Below are positions 27,048-36,381 of a DNA stretch of 64,000 bases, piece after piece (position 1 is the first letter of the stretch; each line of letters begins with the position of its first letter). Origin of the DNA: Microbulbifer sp. MI-G. Its GTDB lineage: Bacteria; Pseudomonadota; Gammaproteobacteria; Pseudomonadales; Cellvibrionaceae. Location of the stretch: NCBI RefSeq assembly GCF_030440425.1, contig NZ_CP098023.1, positions 2,912,501 through 2,976,500 on the forward strand, read 5' to 3'. The notes beneath the pieces are model-generated. The model worked only from the letters and a program-made list of their open reading frames with translations. It had not been told where the DNA came from and did no database searches. The position numbers and the translations under genes are program-made.

Positions 27048-28082
27048 TTACTCCTGCGGAAGTTCCGCAGTCTCTTCAGCGCCGGCCGGGACCAGATCGC
27101 CCAGCAGTTGTGCGCGCAACTGCTCTTCGATCTCACGGCGGATATCCGGATTCTCGCGCAGGAATCGGGAGGCATTGGCCTTGCCCTGGCCAATTTTGTC
27201 GCCCTTATAGCTGTACCAGGCACCTGCCTTGTCCACCAGGCCCAGCTTAACGCCGTAATCGACTATCTCGCCAATCAGGTTAATGCCTTCGCCGTACAGA
27301 ATCTGAAACTCGGTCTGCTTGAACGGCGGCGCCACCTTGTTCTTCACCACCTTCACACGGGTTTCGTTACCCACCACTTCATCGCCGTCTTTTACAGAGC
27401 CGATGCGGCGGATATCCAGCCGCACAGAGGAGTAGAACTTGAGCGCGTTGCCCCCGGTGGTGGTTTCCGGGGAACCGAACATCACGCCGATCTTCATGCG
27501 GATCTGGTTAATAAAAACACACAGGGTGTTGGTGTTCTTGATATTGGCGGTGAGCTTGCGCAGGGCCTGGGACATCAGGCGGGCCTGCAGGCCAACGTGT
27601 GCATCCCCCATTTCGCCTTCGATCTCGGCGCGTGGCGTCAGGGCCGCCACAGAGTCCACCACCAATACATCCACAGCACCGGAGCGCACGAGCATATCCG
27701 CCACTTCCAGAGCCTGTTCACCGGTATCCGGCTGGGACACAATCAACTCATCGACATTGACGCCGAGTTTCTCAGCATAGATGGGATCAAGGGCGTGTTC
27801 CGCATCCACAAACGCACAGGTGCCCCCACCGCGCTGGGCTTCAGCAATCACCTGTAGCGTCAGGGTGGTTTTACCGGAGGACTCCGGGCCATAGATTTCC
27901 ACAATACGACCGCGCGGCAGGCCGCCAATGCCCAGGGCTACGTCCAGGCCGAGGGAGCCGGTGGAGACCGCCGGAATGCGTTCCCGCTCCTTGTCCCCCA
28001 TGCGCATCACTGTGCCCTTGCCAAACTGGCGTTCGATCTGCGACAGCGCCGCCTTCAGAGCCTTGTCTTTGTTGGAATCCAT
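27048..28082 (-). CDS. recA: Recombinase RecA
   Basis: A 344-residue recombinase for homologous recombination and SOS induction (LexA co-protease). The Walker A motif is GPESSGKTT, followed by [10 protein letters not shown], and [29 protein letters not shown], the L2 loop region and the acidic C-terminus (EETAELPQE) are all present. The start at 28082 ([13 protein letters not shown]) is chosen because it gives the standard N-terminus with GGGAAT upstream; the frame remains open 45 codons further. A LexA box lies 56-72 nt upstream. pncC upstream and recX downstream are the conserved neighbours. Confidence 0.99.
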   Translation of the reverse strand: MDSNKDKALKAALSQIERQFGKGTVMRMGDKERERIPAVSTGSLGLDVALGIGGLPRGRIVEIYGPESSGKTTLTLQVIAEAQRGGGTCAFVDAEHALDPIYAEKLGVNVDELIVSQPDTGEQALEVADMLVRSGAVDVLVVDSVAALTPRAEIEGEMGDAHVGLQARLMSQALRKLTANIKNTNTLCVFINQIRMKIGVMFGSPETTTGGNALKFYSSVRLDIRRIGSVKDGDEVVGNETRVKVVKNKVAPPFKQTEFQILYGEGINLIGEIVDYGVKLGLVDKAGAWYSYKGDKIGQGKANASRFLRENPDIRREIEEQLRAQLLGDLVPAGAEETAELPQE

Positions 28083-28136
28083 GATCATTCCCGTATTTCG
28101 AACCGTGTTGATTGGTGGCAAGCTTAACGAAGGATT

Positions 28137-28154
28137 ACTGTATAGGCAACCAGT
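28137..28154 (-). promoter_or_regulatory. LexA (SOS) box upstream of recA
   Basis: ACTGTATAGGCAACCAGT has exact CTG-N10-CAG spacing and palindromic ACTG/CAGT ends, the gammaproteobacterial LexA pattern. It lies 55 nt upstream of the recA start. The centre is less AT-rich than the consensus. Confidence 0.7.
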
Positions 28155-28242
28155 CTTTGCCCAATGACCTGGCCCAGCGATTATTCTGTGGAGGAGGTTT
28201 TTCAAGGGCGCAGACACCTACAGCCGGCTATTCGGATTGGCT

Positions 28243-28770
28243 TTAGAGACATCCTGGGTACAGATGCTCATCCAGTACGGACAGCATACCCCTGATCGCC
28301 TCTACCACTGTCTGCGCCTGTACGGCAGAGCGATCTCCCCGGAAGTGAAAACAGCTGGCATCGATCTGAACCGGCTCCTGTCCCTCTGCGTGGGCCCAGG
28401 CAATCCAAACCGTGCCCACGGGTTTCTCTTCGGTGCCACCATCGGGGCCGGCGATACCACTGATCGCAACAGCCAGATTGGCATCCATCATCGCCAGCAC
28501 TCCACAGGCCATCTGCCGAGCCACCGGCTCACTGACAGCGCCAAATAACTTCAGATCCCTGGCATCCACACCCAGTACACTGTGCTTGATACGATTGGCG
28601 TAACTGACAATCGCTCCGTCGAACCAGTTGGAGGCTCCCGCCACCGATGTGATTGCCGCAGCAACCGCCCCCCCCGTGCAGGATTCCGCCGTAGTTACCC
28701 GCCAGCGGCGTTTTTCCAACGCCACACCCAGCTGTCGAGCCAGCCGGGTGATATCCCCATGATCCACCAT
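28243..28770 (-). CDS. pncC: Nicotinamide-nucleotide amidase (CinA C-terminal family)
   Basis: A 175-residue stand-alone CinA C-terminal domain that deamidates nicotinamide mononucleotide to nicotinic acid mononucleotide in the pyridine nucleotide cycle. Key features are VTTAESCTGGAVAAAIT with the catalytic Ser-Cys segment, FDGAIVSYANRIKHSVLGV, and ISGIAGPDGGTEEKPVGTVWIAW. Length fits PncC (about 165). Its position directly upstream of recA is conserved across gammaproteobacteria. The recA LexA box lies in the 160-nt gap between them. Confidence 0.95.
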   Translation of the reverse strand: MVDHGDITRLARQLGVALEKRRWRVTTAESCTGGAVAAAITSVAGASNWFDGAIVSYANRIKHSVLGVDARDLKLFGAVSEPVARQMACGVLAMMDANLAVAISGIAGPDGGTEEKPVGTVWIAWAHAEGQEPVQIDASCFHFRGDRSAVQAQTVVEAIRGMLSVLDEHLYPGCL

Positions 28771-29059
28771 CTTGTTCTTACCATTTAAACCGGCGAGCCG
28801 AAGAATAACCGCCCGGGATACTTCCCCCGTACAGATACCATAGCGACAACCCGGCCTATTGTATATTCAATACCCACTGACCACGACAGCCGCCAGGCAC
28901 TGTCCAAATGCCCTTTCGGAAAACAAAAATGTCCACCCCAGAATAGGCAGACAGAAATCCGGTCATACCCAGAAAGACTATAGGCAGGCTACCGGGGCAG
29001 ACATGTGCACGGTTACTTGCATGGTATTTTTAGAGACAGGGGCGGGAATACGCTCCTCT

Positions 29060-29800
29060 TCACCAGGGTAGTTGGCTGCCATCCCAAAACAGCAATTGTC
29101 CGCTATCCGCGGGGCCAAGTTGTTCCAGCACATCCACCATGCGCCGGGCACTCAATGCTGCGCTATAGAGCTTGCCGGGGGCAAGATTAGTCTGAAAAGG
29201 TTTGGAGAGCGGTGTATCGGTTGTGCCCGGGTGAATCGCCACCACACAGCTGTTTTCCAACCGGCGCCCCCACTCAATAGACAGGTTCCTGATCAGCATA
29301 TTCAATCCTGCCTTACTGATGCGGTAGCTGTACCAACCACCCAAACGGTTGTCGCCGATACTGCCCACCCTGGCAGACAGGGAGGCCCACAACAGTGGCT
29401 GCCTGCGCTGGAGTTGCCGGTTCAGGGCCTGGGCCAGGTGCAGATGGGTAAGCAGATTGATGCGTATGGACTGCATCAACCAGTTATCGTCGCACTGGTC
29501 CAGGGATTTTTCCGGCCCGTGGGTTTTGTCGTGCAGCAGCCCGCAGCAGTTGATCACCCAGTTGGGGGGGGTGGAACATTCACATAAAAAATGTTCAATG
29601 CTAGCGATGGCATCGGCCTGATCGAGAGAAGCAGACAGGTGATGGCGTTTGCCGGTGTGGCCGGGCACCCGCTCTCCTTTGCCGCGGCTCACTGTCAGCA
29701 GGGTAATACCGGCAGAGCGCCGGGCCAGTTCGGCACCGATGGCCTTTGCGATACCGCCGCCGGCACCCGCCAACAACACGGTTCTGGGTTGCTCAAACAT
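29060..29800 (-). CDS. SDR family oxidoreductase, C-factor-like
   Basis: A 246-residue short-chain dehydrogenase. The Rossmann motif is GAGGGIAKAIG (about 12-22), NCCG takes the place of NNAG, and the catalytic region has WASLSARVGS and YSYRISKAG (Tyr-x3-Lys). The C-terminus GQLLFWDGSQLPW and the overall layout resemble C-factor/CsgA-like SDRs. The start at 29800 is supported by GGGAGG 5 nt upstream; the longer in-frame start overlaps the preceding gene. It lies 31 nt after the decarboxylase and is probably co-transcribed. The substrate is unknown. Confidence 0.85.
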   Translation of the reverse strand: MFEQPRTVLLAGAGGGIAKAIGAELARRSAGITLLTVSRGKGERVPGHTGKRHHLSASLDQADAIASIEHFLCECSTPPNWVINCCGLLHDKTHGPEKSLDQCDDNWLMQSIRINLLTHLHLAQALNRQLQRRQPLLWASLSARVGSIGDNRLGGWYSYRISKAGLNMLIRNLSIEWGRRLENSCVVAIHPGTTDTPLSKPFQTNLAPGKLYSAALSARRMVDVLEQLGPADSGQLLFWDGSQLPW

Positions 29801-29831
29801 ACCGGCCTCCCTGCCGGATTTAATCCTGTGC

Positions 29832-31901
29832 TTACCTGCCCGCCTTGCCGGCAGTGGATTTTTTGTCTTTCGCATCCGCACCAGCCGATACTGCCCTGAC
29901 CACCCGCAGCATGGGTTCGTCGGAGCGGAAAATCAGGCCGTGGATCTCCGTGGTGTTCTGCCCCTGTAACAACTGCTGCAAGAACTGCACTATCTGCGCG
30001 GAGATCTCCTGGCCCGGCACCAGCACGGGAATGCCCGGCGGATAGGGCACAATCTCATCGGCACTGGTGCGGCCAATCAGGTTTTGTGTGACCTCTGTGC
30101 CATTGTCCATCAGCGGCAATTCCTCGGTCTCGGCGAAATAGGCATCCGCCGGCAGGCAGGTGAAGCGGGTAAACTCCGGCAGGCGCCGCGGTGTGCCTAC
30201 ATGGATACGCCGCCGGTGGGTGTTTCCGGCCAACTGCTTGAAGGCGTGTATCAGGCGCAGCAGCTTGCTCTCAGTGCTGCCCAGGGTGACCAGCACCGTG
30301 ATGGTATTGTAGGTGGTCTTCTCCACCTGGATGCCGTACTGGTCAAACAGTTTGATCTGCATTTCATTGCCGGAATAGCCACTGCGGGAAATATCGATGG
30401 TCACCTTGGTAGGGTCCAGGCGGATATTGTCGCCGGCCAGGGGCTCGGCGATCAGATCGTCGAGGGTCAGGGCGCGAAATACTCCGGTTTCGTTGACCGC
30501 GCGGCGCAGGGTCTCCACCATTTGCAGGCACTGCCTGAGGCGGCCGTACCCCTCCATCGCCATCTGTTTGCGCGCCACATCAAGGCTGGCGATCATGGCG
30601 TACTGCGGGCTGGTGGAGGCGTGCATATTCAGGTTTTCGCGGAAGCGAAACTCGTCGAAATCCGGATCCTGCACGTGGATCATGCTGGCCTGGGAGAACG
30701 CCGACAGCATCTTGTGGGTGCTCTGGGTGACATAGTCGGCACCGCACTCCAGAGCGGTGGGACGCAACTCCGGGTGGAAGAAGCCGTGGGCAAACCAGGC
30801 TTCGTCCACCAGCACCTTGACCCCGCGCTGGTGGGCGTAGTCGATTATCGGTTTCAGATCGTAGCGCAGGCCATCGTAAGTACAGGAAGTAATCACCAAC
30901 AGGCGCGCGTCACTGTGTTTATCCAGGGCCGCTTCGATATCGGCACGTTTCACCGGGCCGTAGATACCGAACTCCGGGTGCAACACCGATTTCAGGTAAA
31001 CCGGCTCACAGCGGTTCATCACAATTGCGTGGTGTACCGATTTGTGACACGCCTGATCGACGATAATCTTGCCGCCGCCACCGAGGATCTGCTGAATCAC
31101 TACCTTGTTGGCGGTAGAGGTGCCGTTGGTGAGGAAAAAGGTATGGCGTGCCCCGAATGCCTGGGCGGCCAGGTCCTGGGCCTCCTGAATCACCGAGTGG
31201 GGTTCCAGCAGGCTGTCCAGCACCTGTACCGACACGGAAAGGTCGGTATTAAATACATGTTCGCCCATAAAGCGGTAAAAATCCCCCACCCAGGGACTGT
31301 TGCGCAGGCTGTCACCACCGGAGTGTCCGGGGGTGTGCCAGGCATCCCGCGCGGAAAATACATACTCTTTCAGGGTGTCGGCAAAGGGGGTCGAAGCGCG
31401 GCGGGCAATAAACGCCTGTACCAGGCGGAACATATGATTGAAGTTGCCCTCACGGCGGTCGAACAGCTCGTCAAAACGCCGGTGCAGGCTAGCCAGAACC
31501 CTACCAGCGGGTTCGCCTGCCAGGGGGGCGGCACCGGCAATCCCACCGTGTGCCACCAGGAAAATATTCAGTTGCGAGCGGAGCGCGTGAATGCGCTCGG
31601 CGAGTGCATCGGCAGCCTGCAGTCCAAAGGTATCGCTGCCGCCATCTACAATAACAGCCTGCAGACGATCCGTCTCCCGTGCCATAACCTCGATATCCGC
31701 TGGTGCAACCGCCTTAAAGACCAGGCCAAAAGGATTGTCGTGCCGGGCAGCGGTGCCATTCAGGGCTCGGATCCAATCCCCTGCCAGTTTGCTGTCGGCA
31801 CTGACCAGAGCCACGTAACACTCCAGCTTCAGCACGTCATCACTCAGGTTGCCCGGTGCAGGCATTTTCATTTCCAAACCCATGATCTCTTCCATCAGCA
31901 T
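29832..31901 (-). CDS. PLP-dependent Orn/Lys/Arg decarboxylase
   Basis: A 689-residue fold-type I basic amino-acid decarboxylase that makes a polyamine (agmatine, cadaverine or putrescine) and CO2. An N-terminal receiver-like wing (about 25-130) precedes the PLP core: FFLTNGTSTANKVV (about 255-268), KIIVDQACHKSVHHA, VLVDEAWFAHG (Asp366) and QSTHKMLSAFSQA, with the Schiff-base Lys397. The C-terminal domain contains GIPVLVPGQEI. Several ATGs cluster at the N-terminus (31901, 31895, 31883), and the true start is uncertain. Which amino acid is used cannot be read from sequence. Co-directional with the SDR gene. Confidence 0.92.
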   Translation of the reverse strand: MLMEEIMGLEMKMPAPGNLSDDVLKLECYVALVSADSKLAGDWIRALNGTAARHDNPFGLVFKAVAPADIEVMARETDRLQAVIVDGGSDTFGLQAADALAERIHALRSQLNIFLVAHGGIAGAAPLAGEPAGRVLASLHRRFDELFDRREGNFNHMFRLVQAFIARRASTPFADTLKEYVFSARDAWHTPGHSGGDSLRNSPWVGDFYRFMGEHVFNTDLSVSVQVLDSLLEPHSVIQEAQDLAAQAFGARHTFFLTNGTSTANKVVIQQILGGGGKIIVDQACHKSVHHAIVMNRCEPVYLKSVLHPEFGIYGPVKRADIEAALDKHSDARLLVITSCTYDGLRYDLKPIIDYAHQRGVKVLVDEAWFAHGFFHPELRPTALECGADYVTQSTHKMLSAFSQASMIHVQDPDFDEFRFRENLNMHASTSPQYAMIASLDVARKQMAMEGYGRLRQCLQMVETLRRAVNETGVFRALTLDDLIAEPLAGDNIRLDPTKVTIDISRSGYSGNEMQIKLFDQYGIQVEKTTYNTITVLVTLGSTESKLLRLIHAFKQLAGNTHRRRIHVGTPRRLPEFTRFTCLPADAYFAETEELPLMDNGTEVTQNLIGRTSADEIVPYPPGIPVLVPGQEISAQIVQFLQQLLQGQNTTEIHGLIFRSDEPMLRVVRAVSAGADAKDKKSTAGKAGR

Positions 31902-32128
31902 AGCCCGCGCATTGCCCAGGGCTGTTGCTTTATCTTTTTAACTAATTGATTTTATTGACTTTTATGGGTACTCCGAGAGCGGCGGAGGACCGGGAATTGT
32001 GCGGCTTCAAAGCCAGAGGGCAAATACTAAAGGAGGCGGCGCGGGAATTCCTCAGTGCACCGGTATTTGGCGAAAATTGCCAAATACATGCTGATCAGCC
32101 AGATCTATCGCCAGGAAAGATCGAAAAG

Positions 32129-32533
32129 TTAGAACTTCGCGCTGTGCACTCGGCCATCGAATTCCAGGCAGTCCCTGACCCTGCGCACCTGTACTGCGGA
32201 GAGTTGCTCCAGCGGAAAATACGCCATCTCGGAGTGCTCATGGGAGAGAACGATGGGTCCCTGTCCGGCGAGGCGGGCACGAAAAATAAACACATGGGCA
32301 TTGTACACTCGGTGATAGTACACGCCACTCAGGTAGTCGATATATACATCCCGACCCAGCTCTTCACGGCATTCCCGCCGCAGGGCTTCGTGAACAGTTT
32401 CACCGGGGTCCAGGGCACCGCCGGGCAGCCCCCAACTGCGGTTGGCATAGGTGGCCAGCAGTTGCAGTACCTCGCCCGAGTCGTTGGTAATCACCGCGTG
32501 TGCACTGAGGCGGTAACAGTCTTCAAATCCCAT
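32129..32533 (-). CDS. NUDIX hydrolase
   Basis: A 134-residue NUDIX protein with the full signature GGALDPGETVHEALRRECRE followed by ELGRD, so the metal-binding glutamates are intact. NRSWGLPGGAL precedes it. The substrate (nucleotide diphosphate derivative) is not identifiable. GGGAGGGG lies 5 nt upstream of the ATG. It is 41 nt after the pldA stop on the same strand, so it is probably co-transcribed with it. Confidence 0.9.
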   Translation of the reverse strand: MGFEDCYRLSAHAVITNDSGEVLQLLATYANRSWGLPGGALDPGETVHEALRRECREELGRDVYIDYLSGVYYHRVYNAHVFIFRARLAGQGPIVLSHEHSEMAYFPLEQLSAVQVRRVRDCLEFDGRVHSAKF

Positions 32534-32574
32534 CGATCCCCTCCCGAAGCCGGCCGGGGGTGGGCCCGATCCGG

Positions 32575-33708
32575 TTAGAACCCCTGGGCCAGGGTAAAAC
32601 CAAAACCCAGTGTCTGTACTGACTCATCGTAGTCGATCAGGCTTTCCCCGTAGCCATTGAAATAGCGGAGATAGCCATCCACCCGGCTGCCCAAGGGAAA
32701 ACTCCAGGTCAATTCGACGGCACCGCGGTTGTCACTGTGCAGGTTGTTGCGCAATACCATGGCCACTGTGTGGTTGCCATCGCGATACCGACCGCTCAGC
32801 TCAAAATGGCCCAGATAGTGCTCAATGTCGGGATTGTCGTCATCCTCGCGGCTCTCCGGTATCCGGTACCAAGGCTTGAAGCCGATGGAGAAGTTGTCCC
32901 GCTCGAAAATAAAATTGGCATACATCCGGTTCCAACTGCGCGAATAGGGTTCACTACGACCGTTCGACTGGTGGTTGAAGGCGATCTGGTTGGCCACGTT
33001 GTGCCAGCCGAACACAGTCCAGTCATTGAGCCAGGTCAGTATCAGCTCGGGCTCGTGATTGGTCTCGCGAAACGGGGAGGAGTCACCGGAGTTATACGCC
33101 TGCCAAAAGCTGTGATTGGTATAGGCCACGCTCATAAACGAGGCACTGCCGAGAAAACCACGCCAGATAGGGACCTGTACCGAAAGCTGGAACTGCACCT
33201 CAATATTTTCCAGGTCGGCACCCTTGGTCCCGTCCTCGATCCCGGCCAGGCCACCGGTCTGCGGAGACGGGTTGTAGACGATAGGCAGCAGGTAGTTTGC
33301 TTTGTGGGAGGCCAGCGTGAAGGAGTTGTCGGCCGCCTCCCGGATTGCCTCGGCACGACTGCCCAGCAGCACCGCATCCCTGGGTATTTTGTCCAGGTAC
33401 GCTTCCAGCACTGGCTCCGGCTCCATTGCCCCCGTTTGCAGGCCCAGACGGGTGCGCACTCTATCGGCACAAAGCTGGCGTATTTCCCCCAGAGTACTAT
33501 CGGCGGAAGAGACCAGCAGTTGTGCGAGCAGGCACTCTCCGTACAAATGCTGCTCCCGCATCTGGGATTCCGCTTCGCGGACCTCAACATCATTGGCCAG
33601 TGCAGCGTTGAGTGGCAACTGAGCCATCAAAAGCAGGGAAATAATCCACCAGAGGGAATTGCGGGTATTGGATCTGGCGCAGAACAAAAGGTACCCCCAT
33701 CGGCGCAC
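32575..33708 (-). CDS. pldA: Outer membrane phospholipase A
   Basis: A 377-residue OMPLA-family phospholipase A1/A2 of the outer membrane, normally dormant and active when lipids flip outward. The catalytic residues fit the family: His246 and Ser248 in FNHQSNGRSEPYSRSW, with Asn260 fourteen residues after the histidine. Other motifs are HEPELILTWLND and HTVAMVLRNNL, and barrel strands run to the aromatic end GFTLAQGF. The hydrophobic signal (LWWIISLLLMAQLPLNAALA) follows a long n-region. The start is GTG 33708 with weak Shine-Dalgarno support. About 80 residues between signal and barrel are longer than in E. coli PldA. Confidence 0.93.
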   Translation of the reverse strand: MRRWGYLLFCARSNTRNSLWWIISLLLMAQLPLNAALANDVEVREAESQMREQHLYGECLLAQLLVSSADSTLGEIRQLCADRVRTRLGLQTGAMEPEPVLEAYLDKIPRDAVLLGSRAEAIREAADNSFTLASHKANYLLPIVYNPSPQTGGLAGIEDGTKGADLENIEVQFQLSVQVPIWRGFLGSASFMSVAYTNHSFWQAYNSGDSSPFRETNHEPELILTWLNDWTVFGWHNVANQIAFNHQSNGRSEPYSRSWNRMYANFIFERDNFSIGFKPWYRIPESREDDDNPDIEHYLGHFELSGRYRDGNHTVAMVLRNNLHSDNRGAVELTWSFPLGSRVDGYLRYFNGYGESLIDYDESVQTLGFGFTLAQGF

Positions 33709-33995
33709 TGCTTGAGTGGCGTAATTTTACACCGATGCACCGGAAAAATCCTGTCCTGCGAATTCCCACGGGTACAGCAAAAATCCGCACTTTCTCTCGT
33801 CTTCCCTCGCTGTGGGCCCCGCGACCAGTGCACAGAAATTCAGGGAAAGCTGCAACAACCTGCGGAGCCGTGGCTGTGTCGAGACGCTCACCAGGCTTTC
33901 ATTCAGCAGGCTGGGGTGCAGGGGGTAGTCAAGCGGTGCTGCGCACCCTTGGGCACTTAAGGAGTGCGAATTGAAGGATTTGAAGTGCGATACAC

Positions 33996-34721
33996 TCAGG
34001 AGGCCAGGCTGACCAGATCCGGCGACCATTCCAGGCCCCGCAAGCGTACCTGCCACAAACGCCCGGTGCTGGAAGGCCAGTCATACCCCACCAGCAGGCT
34101 GCGGCTGTCCACATAGCAGTGGGCATCCCGTTCCCCTTCATCGCCCTGGTAAATAAAGCCACTGATATCCGGCCCCAGGTCCTGGGCCCGCTGGCTGGCC
34201 ACATCTCCCGCCATACCCCGCGCCGACCGGTGACTGACCCTGGGAGACAATAGTTTACCCCGCTGGGAGGGGTCCACAATATCCGGTGAAACCACCTCCA
34301 GTCCCCGCTCGTGCTGAACCAGGGTTTTCAGGAGGGGCCCCATAAAGACCCGCATCAGGGGGAAAAGCAGGCGGCTGCCCCCCTCGACACGGGACTGTTG
34401 TGGGCCATTGGGGCCGACCCAACTGGCCTCGATGGCATCGCCCAGACGGGGAGCACGCCCCTCGGGGCAGCAGAGCCGGTAGTGGGCACTGACTTCATCT
34501 ACTTCGTCGCGCCAGTACACATGACACTCGCTCACCAGCCCGCCACTAAAAAGTGCGAACACCTCGATCCCGAATCCCTGTTCACCCACCAGGCGACGAC
34601 TGACCAGAGATCGCCGACCCTCAGCATCATGTCCCAGCTGCCAACTGTCCTGAACAGGCATTTCGCGCCCGTCACAACTGTAGTGATAGCGCCCCTGGGC
34701 AAGGGTAGCGTTCAAGCGCAT
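33996..34721 (-). CDS. Conserved-looking hypothetical protein
   Basis: A 241-residue protein that I do not recognise. The start at 34721 (MRLNATLAQG) has GGGAGGAAAT upstream, a strong ribosome-binding site; an in-frame start 10 codons earlier is less likely. There is no signal peptide or transmembrane helix. The C-terminal half has acidic and aromatic strands (DISGFIYQGDEGERDAHCY, YDWPSSTGRLWQVRLRGLEW). It lies between pldA and the siderophore operon, on the same strand as both, but with 287- and 344-nt gaps, so it is probably a single gene. Confidence 0.75.
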   Translation of the reverse strand: MRLNATLAQGRYHYSCDGREMPVQDSWQLGHDAEGRRSLVSRRLVGEQGFGIEVFALFSGGLVSECHVYWRDEVDEVSAHYRLCCPEGRAPRLGDAIEASWVGPNGPQQSRVEGGSRLLFPLMRVFMGPLLKTLVQHERGLEVVSPDIVDPSQRGKLLSPRVSHRSARGMAGDVASQRAQDLGPDISGFIYQGDEGERDAHCYVDSRSLLVGYDWPSSTGRLWQVRLRGLEWSPDLVSLAS

Positions 34722-34751
34722 GCAGATTTCCTCCCTGCGCACAGAAAACAC

Positions 34752-35065
34752 CGGACCGGTGGTTCACTATCAAAAAGTATTACACATGGACGGGAAATCA
34801 CGCCGGGTTTGGCGCTAATTTAAACTAAAGTGTTATCCCTCTGGCAAAGACGCTCCCGCTGCGACTGCCCGAGCGGGATGGTGAGTGGGCAGGGATTTAC
34901 CCGGCAAGTGTCATCGCTGGATTCAGGCACCCTGGGTCCGCCGCCGGTGTTGCCAACAGGGGTTTTGAGATACCGGCAATCCCGCACCGGTGCCCCGCGA
35001 TTAGAAAACACCCACCGAAGCGTTGGAAAAGACCGGTTGGACTGCCCGGATACACAGGCGCAATA
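34752..35065. other. Interval after the siderophore operon
   Basis: 314 bp without a gene. It contains an inverted repeat TCCCGCT/AGCGGGA (34854-34860 and 34872-34878) but no T-tract, so termination of the operon here is possible but weakly supported. The promoter of the gene at 33996-34721 probably lies near its right-hand part (34750-34830). Confidence 0.4.
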
Positions 35066-36379
35066 TCAGGCCACAGCCACCTGGGTTGCCCGGTGGGTGA
35101 CCCATTTCATAAAGTTGCCACTCTGGCGGATATCATAGACTTCACTGCCGAGCAGGTCATTGACAACCAGCGCACCACGCCAGGCAGACAAGCTCAATTG
35201 GGGCTCTGCAATGCCGTGGCTGGTTCGTCCGGTACCCAGAAAATACAGGCGGCGCTCGCTGGAATCCCCAATGAGCTTTGCCGCAAAAGCATCGTCCAGC
35301 AAGAGATGCCCCGCCTCATCCCGGGGGATGCGCTCCTGCAGGGGGGCCAGACACGGCGGCAGGGCTTCACGCAGGCCAGTGCATAAAATCACAATATCCG
35401 CATTGAGCCACTCGCTACCGTCGGCCTCCCCCAACAGGTTATTTTCCAGTTGCAACTGGTAATCGCCGCGGCAGGAGAGGCCCACAAGTGCCCGGTTGGG
35501 CAACAGTGCCACGCGCCCCAAATCCCCTTCGATATGCGCCAGACGGTAGAACAATCGATAGAGTTCTGTGAGCGTTGCCGGAGAAATGCCGTCCGAAGCC
35601 AGTTTCTGGTCCGCAATGATTTCCTCGCGGCGGCGCGGGCTGAGCTGGCGGAAAACATCCACATATTCGGGGGTAAACCAGTCGTTGGTAAATGGCGTTT
35701 CATCCAGTGGCAGGTAATTGCTGCGGCGGGATGCCCAGACCACCTGCCGCGGGCAACCCCAGTGTCCACCCAGCAGATTAATCACCACTTCGGCACCGGT
35801 CTGACCGCCACCGACCACCGCAACACGCTTGTCGCTCACATCGGGATTGCGCAGGGCAATTTCCAGGGCGTGGAAGCAGTTGTCCGAAAGAAGAGGTCGG
35901 CAACACTGCGGAATATTGGGGGTTTTTCCCGCGGCCACACACAGGTTCCTCGCACGCACCCGCTCCCGGCCGTGAGGGCCGTGTACATCCAGCTCAAAAA
36001 ATGCGCCGCGGTCGAGGACACTCTGCACCCGACTGCTCATTTGCACCGAATCCAGGCGGCGTGCAGCCCAGCTGAGGTAGTCGGCGAATTCCCGACGACT
36101 CACAGTGCGTTGCTCAGCATGGAGAAAATCGTAAAAGCGCTTTTTTTCCACCAGATACGCGAGAAAACTGCAGGGATTGGTGGGGTCCACCGGGGTCACT
36201 AGGTCCTTTAAAAAAGAGGTCTGCATCATCACCCCCGGCAGCATCAGCCCAGGGTGCCAGGAAAACTCTACCTTGGCTTCAAAGAAGCGGTGCGCCAGTG
36301 ATTTTTCCCGTATCAGAGCGGCAACAGCGAGGTTAAATGGGCCGGCACCAATACCGGCGAGATCGAGAACATCGCTCAT
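35066..36379 (-). CDS. iucD: Lysine/ornithine N-monooxygenase (IucD-like)
   Basis: A 437-residue flavin-dependent N-hydroxylating monooxygenase, the first step of hydroxamate siderophore synthesis. The FAD motif is GIGAGPFNLAVAAL near the N-terminus, followed by HPGLMLPGVMMQTSFLKDLV. The NADPH motif is VAVVGGGQTGAEVV in mid-protein, and the C-terminal FLGTGRTSHGIAEPQLSLSA is the family's substrate-side motif. The start is 2 nt after the iucC-like stop. It is the last of four tightly packed genes in iucABCD order, so N6-hydroxylysine for an aerobactin-type product is likely; ornithine cannot be excluded. Confidence 0.92.
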   Translation of the reverse strand: MSDVLDLAGIGAGPFNLAVAALIREKSLAHRFFEAKVEFSWHPGLMLPGVMMQTSFLKDLVTPVDPTNPCSFLAYLVEKKRFYDFLHAEQRTVSRREFADYLSWAARRLDSVQMSSRVQSVLDRGAFFELDVHGPHGRERVRARNLCVAAGKTPNIPQCCRPLLSDNCFHALEIALRNPDVSDKRVAVVGGGQTGAEVVINLLGGHWGCPRQVVWASRRSNYLPLDETPFTNDWFTPEYVDVFRQLSPRRREEIIADQKLASDGISPATLTELYRLFYRLAHIEGDLGRVALLPNRALVGLSCRGDYQLQLENNLLGEADGSEWLNADIVILCTGLREALPPCLAPLQERIPRDEAGHLLLDDAFAAKLIGDSSERRLYFLGTGRTSHGIAEPQLSLSAWRGALVVNDLLGSEVYDIRQSGNFMKWVTHRATQVAVA

Positions 36380-36381
36380 AA

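Noticed and set aside
29832..31901. Decarboxylase as part of the siderophore pathway (cadaverine for bisucaberin-type products)
   Set aside because: Two NIS synthetases in iucABCD order fit direct use of lysine, and the decarboxylase is 3 kb away in a different unit.
30084..31949. 621-codon frame on the plus strand
   Set aside because: It is antisense to the PLP decarboxylase, whose motifs are intact; long shadow frames are expected in GC-rich coding DNA.
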